A stretch of DNA of 64,000 bases, taken from Pseudomonadota bacterium (GTDB lineage: Bacteria > Pseudomonadota > Alphaproteobacteria > Acetobacterales > Acetobacteraceae). Under the pieces are notes generated by a model, which was not told the origin of the DNA, ran no database searches, and was given only the letters and a program-made list of their open reading frames with translations. The translations under genes were made by a program, and so were the position numbers. Positions within the stretch are counted from its first letter, which is position 1. The number at the start of each line of letters is the position of its first letter. The stretch covers positions 1-64,000 of the forward strand of contig JAJZES010000033.1 of the NCBI GenBank assembly GCA_021845985.1, read 5' to 3'. Positions 26,521 through 36,062 of the stretch are shown piece by piece.

Positions 26521-27333
26521 ATGAAGGTGGTCACCCGTCGCGTGCTGCTGGCCGGCGGTGCGGTCGCGAGCTTCGTCACGCCCGCCGCGGCGATGCGTCC
26601 CAAACGTCCGTCTGCCGCGGCGGCGACGCTGCCGCTGGTCATGCTCGACCCCGGCCATGGCGGCAAGGACCCCGGCGCGATCGGCGTTTCCGGCACCTAT
26701 GAAAAACACATCGCACTGGCCGCGGCGCAGGAACTGCGCCGGCAATTGCTGGCCACCGGCCGCTATCATGTCGAACTGACGCGCGGGCGCGACGTGTTCA
26801 TCCCGCTGGAGGGGCGGGTCGCCGCGGCGCAACGGCGCGGCGCCGCGCTGTTCGTCTCCATGCACGCCGACGCGCTGTTGGACCATTCGGTGCGCGGCGC
26901 CAGCGTCTATACCCTGGCGACCAACGCCTCGGACGCGCAAACTGCGGCGCTGGCGCAGCGCGAGAATGCCGCCGACCGGTTCGCCGGTCCCGCCTTCCGC
27001 GACACGCCGCCGGAGGTGGCGAAAATCCTCGCCAGTCTGGTGCGCCAGGAAACCCGCGCCGGCTCGGCACGGCTGGCGCGCGAGGTGGTCGGCACGCTGG
27101 GCGCCGAGGTCAGGCTGCTCGACCATCCGGCGCGCCATGCCGGCTTCGTCGTGCTCAAGGCGGCGGATATCCCCAGCGTGCTGGTCGAGATGGGGTTCAT
27201 GTCGAACCGCGACGACGAGGCGGCGTTGCGCCAGGCCGGGCATCGCGCCCTGGTGGCGACCGGGATGCGGCGGGCGATCGACACGTATTTCGCCACCGCC
27301 GCGCCGTCCGCCCCGACGCGCATGGCCGGCTGA
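26521..27333 (+). CDS. amiC: N-acetylmuramoyl-L-alanine amidase
   Basis: 270 residues. The N-terminus (VTRRVLLAGGAVASFVTPAAA) is an export signal with a twin Arg. The Amidase_3 domain shows all zinc-site motifs: DPGHGGKDPG, the Glu in YEKHIAL, SMHADAL, and the catalytic Glu in VEMGFMSN. It cuts the stem peptide from MurNAc during cell separation. It has no AMIN domain, as in many alphaproteobacterial homologues. The order rne, amidase, mrcA, prfB is conserved in this class. Confidence 0.92.
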   Translation: MKVVTRRVLLAGGAVASFVTPAAAMRPKRPSAAAATLPLVMLDPGHGGKDPGAIGVSGTYEKHIALAAAQELRRQLLATGRYHVELTRGRDVFIPLEGRVAAAQRRGAALFVSMHADALLDHSVRGASVYTLATNASDAQTAALAQRENAADRFAGPAFRDTPPEVAKILASLVRQETRAGSARLAREVVGTLGAEVRLLDHPARHAGFVVLKAADIPSVLVEMGFMSNRDDEAALRQAGHRALVATGMRRAIDTYFATAAPSAPTRMAG

Positions 27334-27401
27334 CCGCGGCGACATCGCTGGAAAGCTGGCGGTGCCTACGCCGAGCCGACGAAAAGGTGTAAACTTGCCG
27401 C

Positions 27402-29987
27402 ATGACCGAGCCCCTGACCGCCGGACCGCGGCTGACCCCACGGACGCCGCCGCGCCGCCGCGCGCCGCCGGCGCCGCCGCGCTGGCCGCTGCGCTGGCTG
27501 CGCCGGATCATCGGCGCGCTGCTCGGCCTGCTGGTGCTGGCGCTCGGCGTCGGCGCTGCCGCCGGCTGGGTCGTCTACAGCCATTTCGCCGCCGGCCTGC
27601 CCGATGTGAAGGGGTTGCGCGACTATCAGCCGCCGGTGATGAGCCGGCTTTATGCCGGCGATTCGCGGCTGCTGGCTGAGCTGGCGACGGAGCGGCGCAT
27701 CTTCGTGCCCTATTCGGCGATCCCGGACATCGTCAAGCGGGCCTTTCTCGCCGCCGAGGACCAGAAGTTCTTCCAGCACCACGGCATCGACCCGCTGGCC
27801 ATGCTGCGCGCCGCGGCGACCGATGTGGCGCATATGGGGCAGGGCCGCCGGCCGATCGGCGCCTCCACCATCACCCAGCAGGTGGCCAAGAACATGCTGC
27901 TGGGCAACGAGGTGTCGTTCAACCGCAAAGCCAAGGAAGTGCTGCTCGCCCTGCGCATCGAGGACTCGCTGAGCAAGGAGCGTATCCTTGAACTCTATCT
28001 CAACGAGATTTACCTCGGACTGTCATCCTACGGCGTGGCCGCGGCGGCGGAAGCGTATTTCAATACTTCGCTCGATGAACTGACCATCCCGCAGGCCGCC
28101 TTCCTGGCGGCGCTGCCGAAGGCGCCGAACAACTACAATCCGTTCCGCTTCCCCGAGGCGGCACGGGCGCGGCGCGACTGGGTGCTCGACCGGATGACGG
28201 AAACCGGCGCCATCACCGCCGCCGAGGCCGCCGCCGGCAAGGCGACGCCGATCGAGACCGCCGCCTTCCGCAAGCCCGAGCCGCTGCCGGGCGCCGATTA
28301 TTTTACCGAGGCGGCGCGGCAGGAACTGGTCAGCCGTTTCGGCGCCGATGAGACGACGCAGGGCGGTCTGGTGGTGCGCACCACGCTCGACCCGGCGCTG
28401 CAGGCGGTGGCCGACCATGTCCTGCGCGACGGGTTGCTGCGCTACGACCAGCGGCGCGGCGGCTGGCGCGGGCCGCTGACGCATCTGGACGCCGGGCCGG
28501 CGCTGCGCACGCAATGGGCCGCCGCGCTGGCCGCTGTCGCCCGGCCGCCGGGGCTGGCGCCGGGCTGGCGCCTCGCGGTGGTGCTGGAGGCGGCGGACGC
28601 GCAAGCCCAGCTCGGCGTGCTCGACCGCCCGGCCGGCGCCGTTGCCGATCTGCCGCATGTGCTGCCGCTGGCGCTCGCCGATCTCGCCTGGGCGCGGCCG
28701 CCGCTGCCGGGCGGCGGCGTCGGGCCGGCGCCGAAGCGCACAACCGAGGTGCTCCGGCCGGGCGATGTGGTGATGGTCGAATCGCTGCCCGCCGAGCCGG
28801 CGCGCGGCCGCAGCCCGGCGCGGCCGGAGCGGCTGGCGTTGCGTCAGATTCCGCAGGTGCAGGGGGCGCTGGTGGCGATCGACCCGGCGACCGGGCGGGT
28901 GCTGGCGCTGTCGGGCGGCTGGTCGTTCGAGATGAGCCAGTTCGACCGCGCCACCCAGGCCAACCGCCAGCCCGGCTCCAGCTTCAAGCCGTTCGTCTAT
29001 CTGACGGCGCTGGAGGCCGGCATCTCGCCGTCGCAGAAATTCATGGATGCGCCGTTCGTGGTCGATCTCGGCGCCAACGGCAAATGGCGGCCGAACAACT
29101 ACGAGCGCGATTTCAACGGCCCGGTGCCGCTGCATGTGGCGCTCGAACAATCGCTCAATTTGGTCACCGTGCGCGTCGCCGATCGGGTCGGCATGCCGGC
29201 GGTGGCCGATACCGCGATTGCCTTTCATCTGGTGGACAGCATGCCGAAAGTGCTGCCCGCGGCGCTCGGCGCGGTTGATACCACGGTGCTGCGCGAGGCC
29301 GGCGCCTATGCCGCGCTGGCCGCCGGCGGGCGCGAGGTGGTGCCGAGCTTCATCGACACGGTGCAGGACCGGGACGGCCATGTCGTCTGGCGCGCGCCCG
29401 GCCTTGCCTGCGACACCTGCCAGGACCCGGCGCAGCCGCCGACGGTCGCCGACCAGCGCCGGCAGATCGCCGACCCGGCCAGCATCTATCAGCTCAATCT
29501 GATGATGCAGGGCGTCGTCACCCGCGGCACCGGCACCGCCGCCGGCGCCGGTCTGAACCGGCAGATCGCCGGCAAAACCGGCACCACGCAGGATTTCCAG
29601 GACGCCTGGTTCGCCGGCTTCACCCCGGACCTCGTCACCGTGGTCTGGATCGGCTTCGACACGCCATCGAGCCTCGGCGACAACGAGACCGGCGGCGCCG
29701 TCGCCGCCCCGGTGTGGCATGATTTCATGGCGGCGGCGCTGAGATCCCGGCCGAGCCTGAAATTCGCCGCCCCCGACGGGCTGACCATCGCCTCCTACGA
29801 CAGCCGCTTCGGCAGCGTCACCGATGCCTTCAAGCCCGGTCAGGACCCCGGCGGCTCGGGGCCGATCGGCGCCCCGCCGCCGGCCGCCGCGGTGCCCGGC
29901 GCCGCCACCGCCGATGGCACGCCGCCAACGCCGCCGCCGGGCACCCCCGCGGCGACGGTGGACAGCAGCATGCCGGGCTTATATTAA
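27402..29987 (+). CDS. mrcA: penicillin-binding protein 1A (class A, bifunctional)
   Basis: 861 residues. A basic Pro-rich cytoplasmic start precedes one membrane anchor (LLGLLVLALGVGAAAGWVV). The GT51 domain has KRAFLAAEDQKFFQHHGID with the catalytic Glu, then GASTITQQVAKNML and ERILELYLNEIYLG. The transpeptidase domain has PGSSFKPFVY (SxxK serine), SLNLVTVR (SxN) and AGKTGTTQDFQDAWF (KTG). It polymerises and cross-links peptidoglycan at the outer face of the inner membrane. It ends in a Pro/Ala-rich tail 6 bases before prfB. Confidence 0.95.
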   Translation: MTEPLTAGPRLTPRTPPRRRAPPAPPRWPLRWLRRIIGALLGLLVLALGVGAAAGWVVYSHFAAGLPDVKGLRDYQPPVMSRLYAGDSRLLAELATERRIFVPYSAIPDIVKRAFLAAEDQKFFQHHGIDPLAMLRAAATDVAHMGQGRRPIGASTITQQVAKNMLLGNEVSFNRKAKEVLLALRIEDSLSKERILELYLNEIYLGLSSYGVAAAAEAYFNTSLDELTIPQAAFLAALPKAPNNYNPFRFPEAARARRDWVLDRMTETGAITAAEAAAGKATPIETAAFRKPEPLPGADYFTEAARQELVSRFGADETTQGGLVVRTTLDPALQAVADHVLRDGLLRYDQRRGGWRGPLTHLDAGPALRTQWAAALAAVARPPGLAPGWRLAVVLEAADAQAQLGVLDRPAGAVADLPHVLPLALADLAWARPPLPGGGVGPAPKRTTEVLRPGDVVMVESLPAEPARGRSPARPERLALRQIPQVQGALVAIDPATGRVLALSGGWSFEMSQFDRATQANRQPGSSFKPFVYLTALEAGISPSQKFMDAPFVVDLGANGKWRPNNYERDFNGPVPLHVALEQSLNLVTVRVADRVGMPAVADTAIAFHLVDSMPKVLPAALGAVDTTVLREAGAYAALAAGGREVVPSFIDTVQDRDGHVVWRAPGLACDTCQDPAQPPTVADQRRQIADPASIYQLNLMMQGVVTRGTGTAAGAGLNRQIAGKTGTTQDFQDAWFAGFTPDLVTVVWIGFDTPSSLGDNETGGAVAAPVWHDFMAAALRSRPSLKFAAPDGLTIASYDSRFGSVTDAFKPGQDPGGSGPIGAPPPAAAVPGAATADGTPPTPPPGTPAATVDSSMPGLY

Positions 29988-29993
29988 GCCGGC

Positions 29994-31125
29994 ATGTCCG
30001 CCGAATCCGACGCGCTCAACAGCCAGATCAAGCAGTCCGTGGCGCTGCTGAGGAGGCATCTTTGACTGGGATGTCGCGCTCGCCCGTCTCGAAGAACTGA
30101 ACGCCCGCGCCGAAGATCCAACCCTGTGGAATGACGCCGCGCTGGCGCAGGGCGTCATGCGCGAGCGCAACCGCATCGCCGGCGCCGTCGAAGGCGTGCG
30201 CATGCTGGAGCGCGAGGTCGCCGACACCGCCGAACTGATCGGCATGGCCGAGGGCGAGGGCGATGCCGGCATGGTCGCGGATGGCATCGCCACGCTGAAA
30301 CGTCTGGCCGAGGAGGCCAAGCGCCGCGAGATCGAAAGCCTGCTGTCCGGCGAGGCCGATGCCAATGACTGTTTCGTCGAGATCAACGCCGGCGCCGGCG
30401 GCACCGAGGCGCAGGACTGGGCCGAGATGCTGATGCGCATGTACGCCCGCTGGGCCGAGCAGCACGGCTACAAGGTGCAGTTGCTGGAAAGCAGCGAGGG
30501 CGAGCAGGCCGGCATCAAATCGGCGACGCTGCAGGTGGCCGGCAGCAACGCCTATGGCTGGCTGAAGACCGAGGCCGGGGTGCACCGTCTGGTGCGCATC
30601 AGCCCGTTCGACGCGGCGGCGCGGCGGCAGACCAGTTTTGCCAGCGTCTGGGTCTATCCGGTGGTCGATGACCGCATCGAGATCGAGATCAACGACGCCG
30701 ACCTCAAGGTCGATACCTACCGTGCCTCCGGCGCCGGCGGCCAGCATGTCAACAAGACCGAAAGCGCCATCCGCATCACCCATGTGCCGAGCGGCATCGT
30801 CGTCGCCTGTCAGACCGACCGCAGCCAGCACCGCAACCGGGCGACCGCCATGGGCATGCTGCGTTCGCGGCTGTACGAGGCCGAGCTGCAGCGGCGGGAA
30901 GTGGCGGCGAGCGCCCAGGAGGACGCCAAGACCGACATTGGCTGGGGCCACCAGATCCGCAATTACGTGCTGGCGCCATACCAGTTGGTGAAGGATCTGC
31001 GCACCGGCACCGAACGCGGCAACCCGGACGCGGTGCTTGATGGCGACCTCGATGCGTTCATGGCCGCGGCACTGGCGGCGCGCGCCGGGGCAACCCGCAG
31101 CGAGGCCAGCGCCCAGGCGCAATAG
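29994..31125 (+). CDS. prfB: peptide chain release factor 2 (programmed +1 frameshift)
   Basis: The reading frame starts at ATG 29994, runs 23 codons, and meets TGA at 30063-30065 in the context CTTTGAC. An internal Shine-Dalgarno AGGAGG (30051-30056) lies just before it. Slipping one base forward at CTT lets translation continue from GAC 30064 to the stop at 31125, giving about 376 residues. The downstream part begins [12 protein letters not shown], carries the codon-recognition tripeptide SPF in RISPFDAAA and the catalytic [12 protein letters not shown]2 reads UGA and UAA, so the shift works as autoregulation: low RF2 favours frameshifting. Confidence 0.95.
30051..30066 (+). promoter_or_regulatory. 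prfB programmed frameshift signal
   Basis: AGGAGG, three bases, then CTTTGAC: the stimulatory anti-Shine-Dalgarno site, slippery CTT codon and in-frame TGA stop followed by C, a poor termination context. The spacing equals that of the classical Escherichia coli site. Frame continuity on both sides shows it is functional rather than a mutation. Confidence 0.95.
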
Positions 31126-31199
31126 CCGCGATGCACCAACACAGCGGGCTTGCACCCCGGCCGAGACCCGTCTAGGAACAGCCGCCGTCCAGGCACGGC

Positions 31200-31274
<75 letters not shown>

Positions 31275-31470
31275 GCGACCTTGCCGCAGCCAACGCGCCA
31301 CCGCGCCGGCGGGGTGGGTCGGGTGATCGGGCACAGGGGCGGGTAAAGCATTTGTTAATATCTACTTCTGCTTGCACACCGCCGGCGCCGACCGCAGACT
31401 GATCGCGCGGCATCGCAATGGTTCGGTCGATGCGCGCGTGGGTCGATCGGCTGGACGGGGAGTGCATCGG

Positions 31471-32160
31471 GTGGCGAAGCTGAAGGCTGTTGTCGTCCCG
31501 GTGACGCCGTTCGAGCAGAATTGCACGCTGTTGTGGGAGGAAACCAGCCGCCGCGGTGCCGTCATCGACCCCGGCGGCGATGCCTTGCGCATCCGCCAGG
31601 CAATTCGCGATCATCGCATGACGGTCGAGACCATCCTGCTCACGCATGGGCATCTCGACCATGCCGGCGGCGCCGCCGATCTCAAGCGTCTGCTCGCCGC
31701 CGACCGGCAGGAGGTGCCGATTTTCGGCCCGGACCGGCGCGACCGCTTCCTGCTCGATGATATTGCCGCGCAGGCCGAGGCCTATGGCATTGCCGGGCTG
31801 GAGAACTGCACCCCCGACCGCTGGCTCAGCGAGGGCGAACAGATCGCCATCGGCGGCGTGGCGTTCGATGTGCTGCACTGTCCGGGCCACACGCCGGGCC
31901 ACCTCGTCTATGCCGCGCCGACGCTGCGCCTCGCCGTGGTGGGCGACGTGCTGTTCCGCGGCAGCGTCGGGCGCACCGATTTTTCGTATGGCGATCATGC
32001 CGCCCTGATGCGTGCCATCGCCACGCGGATATTGCCGCTCGGTGACGACGTGCGCTTCCTGTGCGGTCACGGCGTCAGCTCGACCATCGGGCATGAGCGG
32101 CGCAGCAATCCGTTCCTTGCGGAGCTGGCGGTGGAAACCGCAGGCGCCCGCCGCGCTTGA
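31471..32160 (+). CDS. MBL-fold metallo-hydrolase (glyoxalase II-like)
   Basis: About 229 residues from GTG 31471. The zinc-binding motif THGHLDHAGG is followed by HCPGHTPGH, GDVLFRGSVGRTDF and a final CGHG, the set seen in GloB-like hydrolases such as YcbL. The start VAKLKAVVVPVTPFEQNC is typical of that subgroup, which hydrolyses glutathione or related thioesters. It is shorter than true GloB because it lacks the C-terminal helical domain. The gene ends 6 bases before the lipoprotein pair and may share their transcript. Confidence 0.88.
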   Translation: MAKLKAVVVPVTPFEQNCTLLWEETSRRGAVIDPGGDALRIRQAIRDHRMTVETILLTHGHLDHAGGAADLKRLLAADRQEVPIFGPDRRDRFLLDDIAAQAEAYGIAGLENCTPDRWLSEGEQIAIGGVAFDVLHCPGHTPGHLVYAAPTLRLAVVGDVLFRGSVGRTDFSYGDHAALMRAIATRILPLGDDVRFLCGHGVSSTIGHERRSNPFLAELAVETAGARRA

Positions 32161-32166
32161 AGGCGT

Positions 32167-32694
32167 ATGCGATCCGATCTTCCGTTCCGTGCCGTTCTTG
32201 TTCTGCTTCTGCTGGCCGTCCTGCTGCTCGCCGGCTGCGGCTCGTTCCTCACCGAGGGCACCGCTGATGCCGCCGGTGTCGCCGGCGCCGGCATTGCCGG
32301 CGCGCTGACGCGCGACGCCACGGCCGGCGCCGCCATCGGCCTCGGCGTCGCCTCGGCGGCCAATGCCGGATTGCTGCTTGTCGAACGCGACGTGCATCAC
32401 CATCAGCAGGACAGCATCGCCGCCGCCGCCGCCACGCTGCCGGAGGGCGGGGTCGCCACCTGGAACGCCAATCACGAGATTCCGATCGAACGCGCCCAGC
32501 ACGGCCAAGTGGCGGTGACACGGGTGATCGCCGGCCCGGATTTCGCCTGCAAGGAGATCGTCTTTTCGGTCGACAGCGGGCAGGGCGCCAGGCTCAGGCG
32601 CGGCTTCTTCACCGCCATCGTCTGTCAGGACGGCACCGAATGGCATTGGGCGACGGCCGAGCCGGCGACGGAGCGGTGGGGAGCGCTGCAGTGA
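32167..32694 (+). CDS. lipoprotein, tandem paralogue 1
   Basis: 175 residues with lipobox LAGC (Cys24). An Ala/Gly-rich zipper-like segment (AGVAGAGIAGAL and AGAAIGLGVASAANAG) precedes a C-terminal domain with two spaced cysteines, near FACKEIVFSV and AIVCQDG, ending WHWATAEPATERWGALQ. The last motif is shared with the next gene, so the two are paralogues. The stop overlaps the GTG start of that gene (GTGA), implying coupled translation. The cysteine pair may form a disulfide in the periplasm. Function unknown. Confidence 0.75.
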   Translation: MRSDLPFRAVLVLLLLAVLLLAGCGSFLTEGTADAAGVAGAGIAGALTRDATAGAAIGLGVASAANAGLLLVERDVHHHQQDSIAAAAATLPEGGVATWNANHEIPIERAQHGQVAVTRVIAGPDFACKEIVFSVDSGQGARLRRGFFTAIVCQDGTEWHWATAEPATERWGALQ

Positions 32695-33173
32695 GGCGGC
32701 TGGCGCTGGCCGCTGCCGTGGTGGCGCTGCTCGCCGGCTGCCAGTCCGGCGCGCAATTGACCGGCCTCGCCGCGGGCGGCGTCGCCGGGACGGCGACGGC
32801 CAATCCGGCGCTCGGCTATGCCGTTGCCATCGGCACCGCGGTCGCCGCCGATGAGGCGTATAAATGGGTCGGCCGCACCCGCGAACACGCCGAACAACAG
32901 GCCATCGCCGATGCCGCCGCGCCGCTTGATGCCGGCCGCGCCGCGCCCTGGCGCATCCGCCATCTCATTCCGCTCGGCAACGAGGCCGGTGAGGTGCGGG
33001 TGCTGCGCGTCGTCGACTCGCCGCTCACCCAGTGCCGCGAACTGTTGTTCTCGGTGGTCGATCCGCCGCACGCCGCGGCGTGGTACTCGACCAGCATCTG
33101 CCGCGCGGCGGATGGCTGGCACTGGGCGGTTGCCGAACCGGCGGTGCCGCGCTGGGGTTTTCTGCAGCAATAG
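32691..33173 (+). CDS. lipoprotein, tandem paralogue 2
   Basis: 160 residues from GTG 32691, with lipobox LAGC (Cys17). It repeats the layout of the preceding gene: a Gly/Ala zipper segment (GLAAGGVAGTATANPALGYA), a charged linker, then a domain with cysteines near TQCRELLFSV and SICRAADG, ending WHWAVAEPAVPRWGFLQQ. An earlier in-frame start would remove the signal peptide from the N-terminus, so GTG 32691 is preferred. Together with gene 1 it may form a heteromeric envelope complex, but that is inference. Confidence 0.75.
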   Translation: MRRLALAAAVVALLAGCQSGAQLTGLAAGGVAGTATANPALGYAVAIGTAVAADEAYKWVGRTREHAEQQAIADAAAPLDAGRAAPWRIRHLIPLGNEAGEVRVLRVVDSPLTQCRELLFSVVDPPHAAAWYSTSICRAADGWHWAVAEPAVPRWGFLQQ

Positions 33174-33179
33174 CCGGCG

Positions 33180-35315
33180 TCATGGTCCGCTGCGGATGCC
33201 GTCATGCTCGGCCTGGGCGATCAGCGCGGCGGCGTCATCGGGCAGCAGGAAGCGTTGCGCCACCAGATCGGCCGCGGCGGCGCGGATGGCGGCGACATAG
33301 CCTGCCGTGCCGGGGTAGCGCTCGGCGAGCGAGGGGCGCGGATCGCCGATCGCCGTCCGCTCGGCGCGGGTGGCGGCAAACGGCACGAAACTGCCCTGCA
33401 GGTTGCACATGCCATCGGGGAAGCGATCCGCCCGGCCGAGATTCCAGCCGGTATAGGTGCCCACCGGCACGCGCAGAAACACCGAGCGCACGCCGGCCAG
33501 ATCGTTGCCGTCGGCATCGACCTGCGGCACCAGCACGCCATAGCTGGCGGCGCCGACCCGCGGCGGCTCGACGGTGATGATGCCGCTGCTGTCGGCGGGG
33601 CGGAACAGTGGTCCGAAATCGAGCACATGCAGCGAGTCATAGACCCGCGCGGTGGACAGCGCCGGCCGCGCCACCCCGCCATAGGTGTTGGCCGGGATCG
33701 GCGGGAAGTCCACCCGGTCCGGCGCCACCAGCGTACCATCGGCAATCTGCGGCACCGCACTCGGCGGCGGCGCGATGCCGTCGCGCACCCAGGCCGTCAG
33801 GTCGGTCAGCAGCGCCCGCATGGTCCATAGCTGCGGGTTAGGGTTGGGCTGCTGCGCGCACAGGCCGAACGGCGCCGCCGTCGGCAGCGGCAGCGGCGCC
33901 GCGCCGTGCTGGGTGCTGGCCATGATATAGACCCGCACGTTGTCCGGCTGCGCCACGTCATGCCGGCCGAGCGGGTCGGTCAGGCCGAGCGATTGCCGCC
34001 CCTCCCACATCTCCAGCGCCGTCGCCGCGTGGACGATCCTCGGGCAGGTCGCGCTCGCCGTGCAGCGGTCGAGCAGACCCTGCATTCGCCCGGTCAGCGG
34101 GTCGTGCAGCGGGCCATAGGTGAAGGGGAAATCATAGGCCGGATAAAGGTGATCGACCTGCTCGCCCCAGGCCCGCAGCGGCTGGCCGAAGCGGACGTTG
34201 AGCGGCATCAGCCCGCCGCCGATATGCGGCAGGGCGCCGTCGAACACCGCCGCGCCGCTCTGGTCGTCCTGGTTGAAGCCGAGCGCGATCATGCTGCGGA
34301 TCATCCGCCCGGACTGCGACGAGCCTTCGATGATGGCGTGCTGCCCGGCGCGGAACACCGGGTTGGGCGTGCCGGCATCGTCGCGCGGCGCACGGCGCAG
34401 GAAGGCGCCGAGGTCGCGCGTGGCGGCGAAGCCGAGGCCGAGCACCATCGGGTCGCGCGCCTTGTAGATCAGCTCATAGATCTGGCCGGGCTGAAACCCG
34501 GCGGGATAGCAGAGATGCCGAGCATCGGGCTGCTCCGGCTGGTCCTTGGCGCAGATGGCGAAGCGCCACGCGCCGGCCGGGATGACCACACGCGGATCAT
34601 GCTCGCGGGCGCGCACGGTCAGCATCGGGCGGAACCCGTCGGCATCGGCATCGGTGGCGAGGCTGGCCGCCGGGTAGCTGTCGTAGCTGTCCGGCGGATA
34701 CCACTGCACCTGCTGGCTCATGCCGATCGGCAGCGTCGGTGTGGCGGCCGGGGCGATGATCTCGCTGCGCACGATGCCGGTGATCGGGCCGCCGTCATGC
34801 GCATGGGCGATCACCGGGGGCATCAGCAGCCGGTTCAGGCCGGGCCGCACATCCATCTCCCAGCCGAACCAAGCCAGCGTGTAGCCCTGCCGCATCAGGA
34901 AGCCGTCGCCCGGCGCGGCCAGCGCGTTGCGCGCCGCGACGCTGGCGCCGGCATCGCCGTTGAACAGACCGAGGGCGAGCTTGTTGCCGCGGTTGTTGAC
35001 CTCCATCAGCAGCATGTCGTTGCCGCGGCTCATATCGGTGGGCCGGAGCAGTTCGACATCGGTGCTGTAGGTGACCATGCCGGCGGCGGTGCGCGGCGCC
35101 AGTTCGATGTCCTGGATGGCGTTGCGCGGATCGGCCGGGTCGATCTCGCCATAGGCGCGGGCGAAGATGTGCTCGTAGGTGCCGGTGGTGCCGAACGACT
35201 GGCCGGCGAAGGCCGGCTCGCTGCGCAGCACTTCGAGCCGCAGGATGCGCGCCTCGGCCGGGGCGGCGAACGGCAGCAACAAGGCAAGGGCGGCGAGATG
35301 CAGCCGGCGCGGCAT
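33180..35315 (-). CDS. exported alpha/beta-hydrolase-domain protein (large family)
   Basis: 711 residues. A signal peptide (MPRRLHLAALALLLPFAAPAEA) is followed by a conserved N-terminal domain with GTYEHIFARAYGEIDP and LLMEVNNRGNK. The hydrolase core has the nucleophile motif GSSQSGR in IIEGSSQSGRMIR. The size, Cys content and order match a large alpha/beta hydrolase family common in proteobacteria that breaks down natural products; no substrate is established. It is a single gene, convergent with the lipoprotein pair (6 bases apart) and 28 bases downstream of the methyltransferase gene on the same strand. Confidence 0.82.
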   Translation of the reverse strand: MPRRLHLAALALLLPFAAPAEARILRLEVLRSEPAFAGQSFGTTGTYEHIFARAYGEIDPADPRNAIQDIELAPRTAAGMVTYSTDVELLRPTDMSRGNDMLLMEVNNRGNKLALGLFNGDAGASVAARNALAAPGDGFLMRQGYTLAWFGWEMDVRPGLNRLLMPPVIAHAHDGGPITGIVRSEIIAPAATPTLPIGMSQQVQWYPPDSYDSYPAASLATDADADGFRPMLTVRAREHDPRVVIPAGAWRFAICAKDQPEQPDARHLCYPAGFQPGQIYELIYKARDPMVLGLGFAATRDLGAFLRRAPRDDAGTPNPVFRAGQHAIIEGSSQSGRMIRSMIALGFNQDDQSGAAVFDGALPHIGGGLMPLNVRFGQPLRAWGEQVDHLYPAYDFPFTYGPLHDPLTGRMQGLLDRCTASATCPRIVHAATALEMWEGRQSLGLTDPLGRHDVAQPDNVRVYIMASTQHGAAPLPLPTAAPFGLCAQQPNPNPQLWTMRALLTDLTAWVRDGIAPPPSAVPQIADGTLVAPDRVDFPPIPANTYGGVARPALSTARVYDSLHVLDFGPLFRPADSSGIITVEPPRVGAASYGVLVPQVDADGNDLAGVRSVFLRVPVGTYTGWNLGRADRFPDGMCNLQGSFVPFAATRAERTAIGDPRPSLAERYPGTAGYVAAIRAAAADLVAQRFLLPDDAAALIAQAEHDGIRSGP

Positions 35316-35343
35316 GGCGGTTTCTCCCTCTGGCGCCGCGAGG

Positions 35344-35940
35344 TCAGGGCGAATCGCCGCGCCCGTCAAGCCCAATGCGGCGGAACACAGTGATGACGCG
35401 GAAGCGGTGGTTGGTCGATTTGACCATGCCGATCACCGCGTCCAGGCCGAACGAGTCCTTGCGGTACATCGGCAGCACCTGATCGAGCCAGACGACATGC
35501 GCGCCGGGCGACAGCCGCCGCAACGCCCGCATCACCAGATTGCGCTTGATCATGGTGGTCTGGTAGCGTTCGGCGTCCTCGACGCTGTAGGGCGGGTCGG
35601 CCAGCACCAGATCGTAGCGATCGAGCGGCACCCCGGTCAGCGTTTGTGCGTCATCGACATAGGTTGGTGCCAGCGCGGCGTTGAGATCGACGGTGTCGCC
35701 GGGCAGCGCGGCCAGATCGACCCGGCCGCTGAACAGATGCAGCACCCGGCACTTGTCGGGGAACAAGGCCCGGATGCGGCGCAGATAGCCGGCCGGATAG
35801 CCGCCATAATAGCCGGTCTTCACCCGGTAATCGTTGCCCATGATCCAGGTGCCGACGACGCGCCCGTCGGCGGCGACAAACAGACTCTGCGGGAAGCCAG
35901 TCGCCTCGGCGTAATTGCTGATCCGCTGCTGCCACTCCAC
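35344..35940 (-). CDS. orphan DPPY-motif SAM-dependent methyltransferase
   Basis: 198 residues. The SAM-binding motif I region reads VLHLFSGRVDL and the catalytic motif IV is LADPPYSVED, the NPPY/DPPY signature of amino methyltransferases acting on adenine N6, cytosine N4, or RNA. The N-terminal 70 residues (WIMGNDYRVKTGYYGGYPAG) carry no target-recognition domain that I know. The small size and lack of a restriction partner suggest an orphan or phage-derived enzyme. It is followed by the large hydrolase gene and preceded by the HSL-type esterase gene. Confidence 0.7.
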   Translation of the reverse strand: MEWQQRISNYAEATGFPQSLFVAADGRVVGTWIMGNDYRVKTGYYGGYPAGYLRRIRALFPDKCRVLHLFSGRVDLAALPGDTVDLNAALAPTYVDDAQTLTGVPLDRYDLVLADPPYSVEDAERYQTTMIKRNLVMRALRRLSPGAHVVWLDQVLPMYRKDSFGLDAVIGMVKSTNHRFRVITVFRRIGLDGRGDSP

Positions 35941-36062
35941 CGTCGCACCCCATGTCGCCAGGGCGCACTGTGCCAGGAGTGGCGGGCGGGTACAAGACCC
36001 ATCTCGCCGGCCGGCGCACGGCCGGTCGGCGAGGTGGGGCCGGCGAGGTCAGGCCGGGTGGT

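Noticed and set aside
25132..27441. 769-codon open frame on the minus strand
   Set aside because: It runs antisense through the amidase and hypothetical genes and into rne in another frame; composition is not protein-like.
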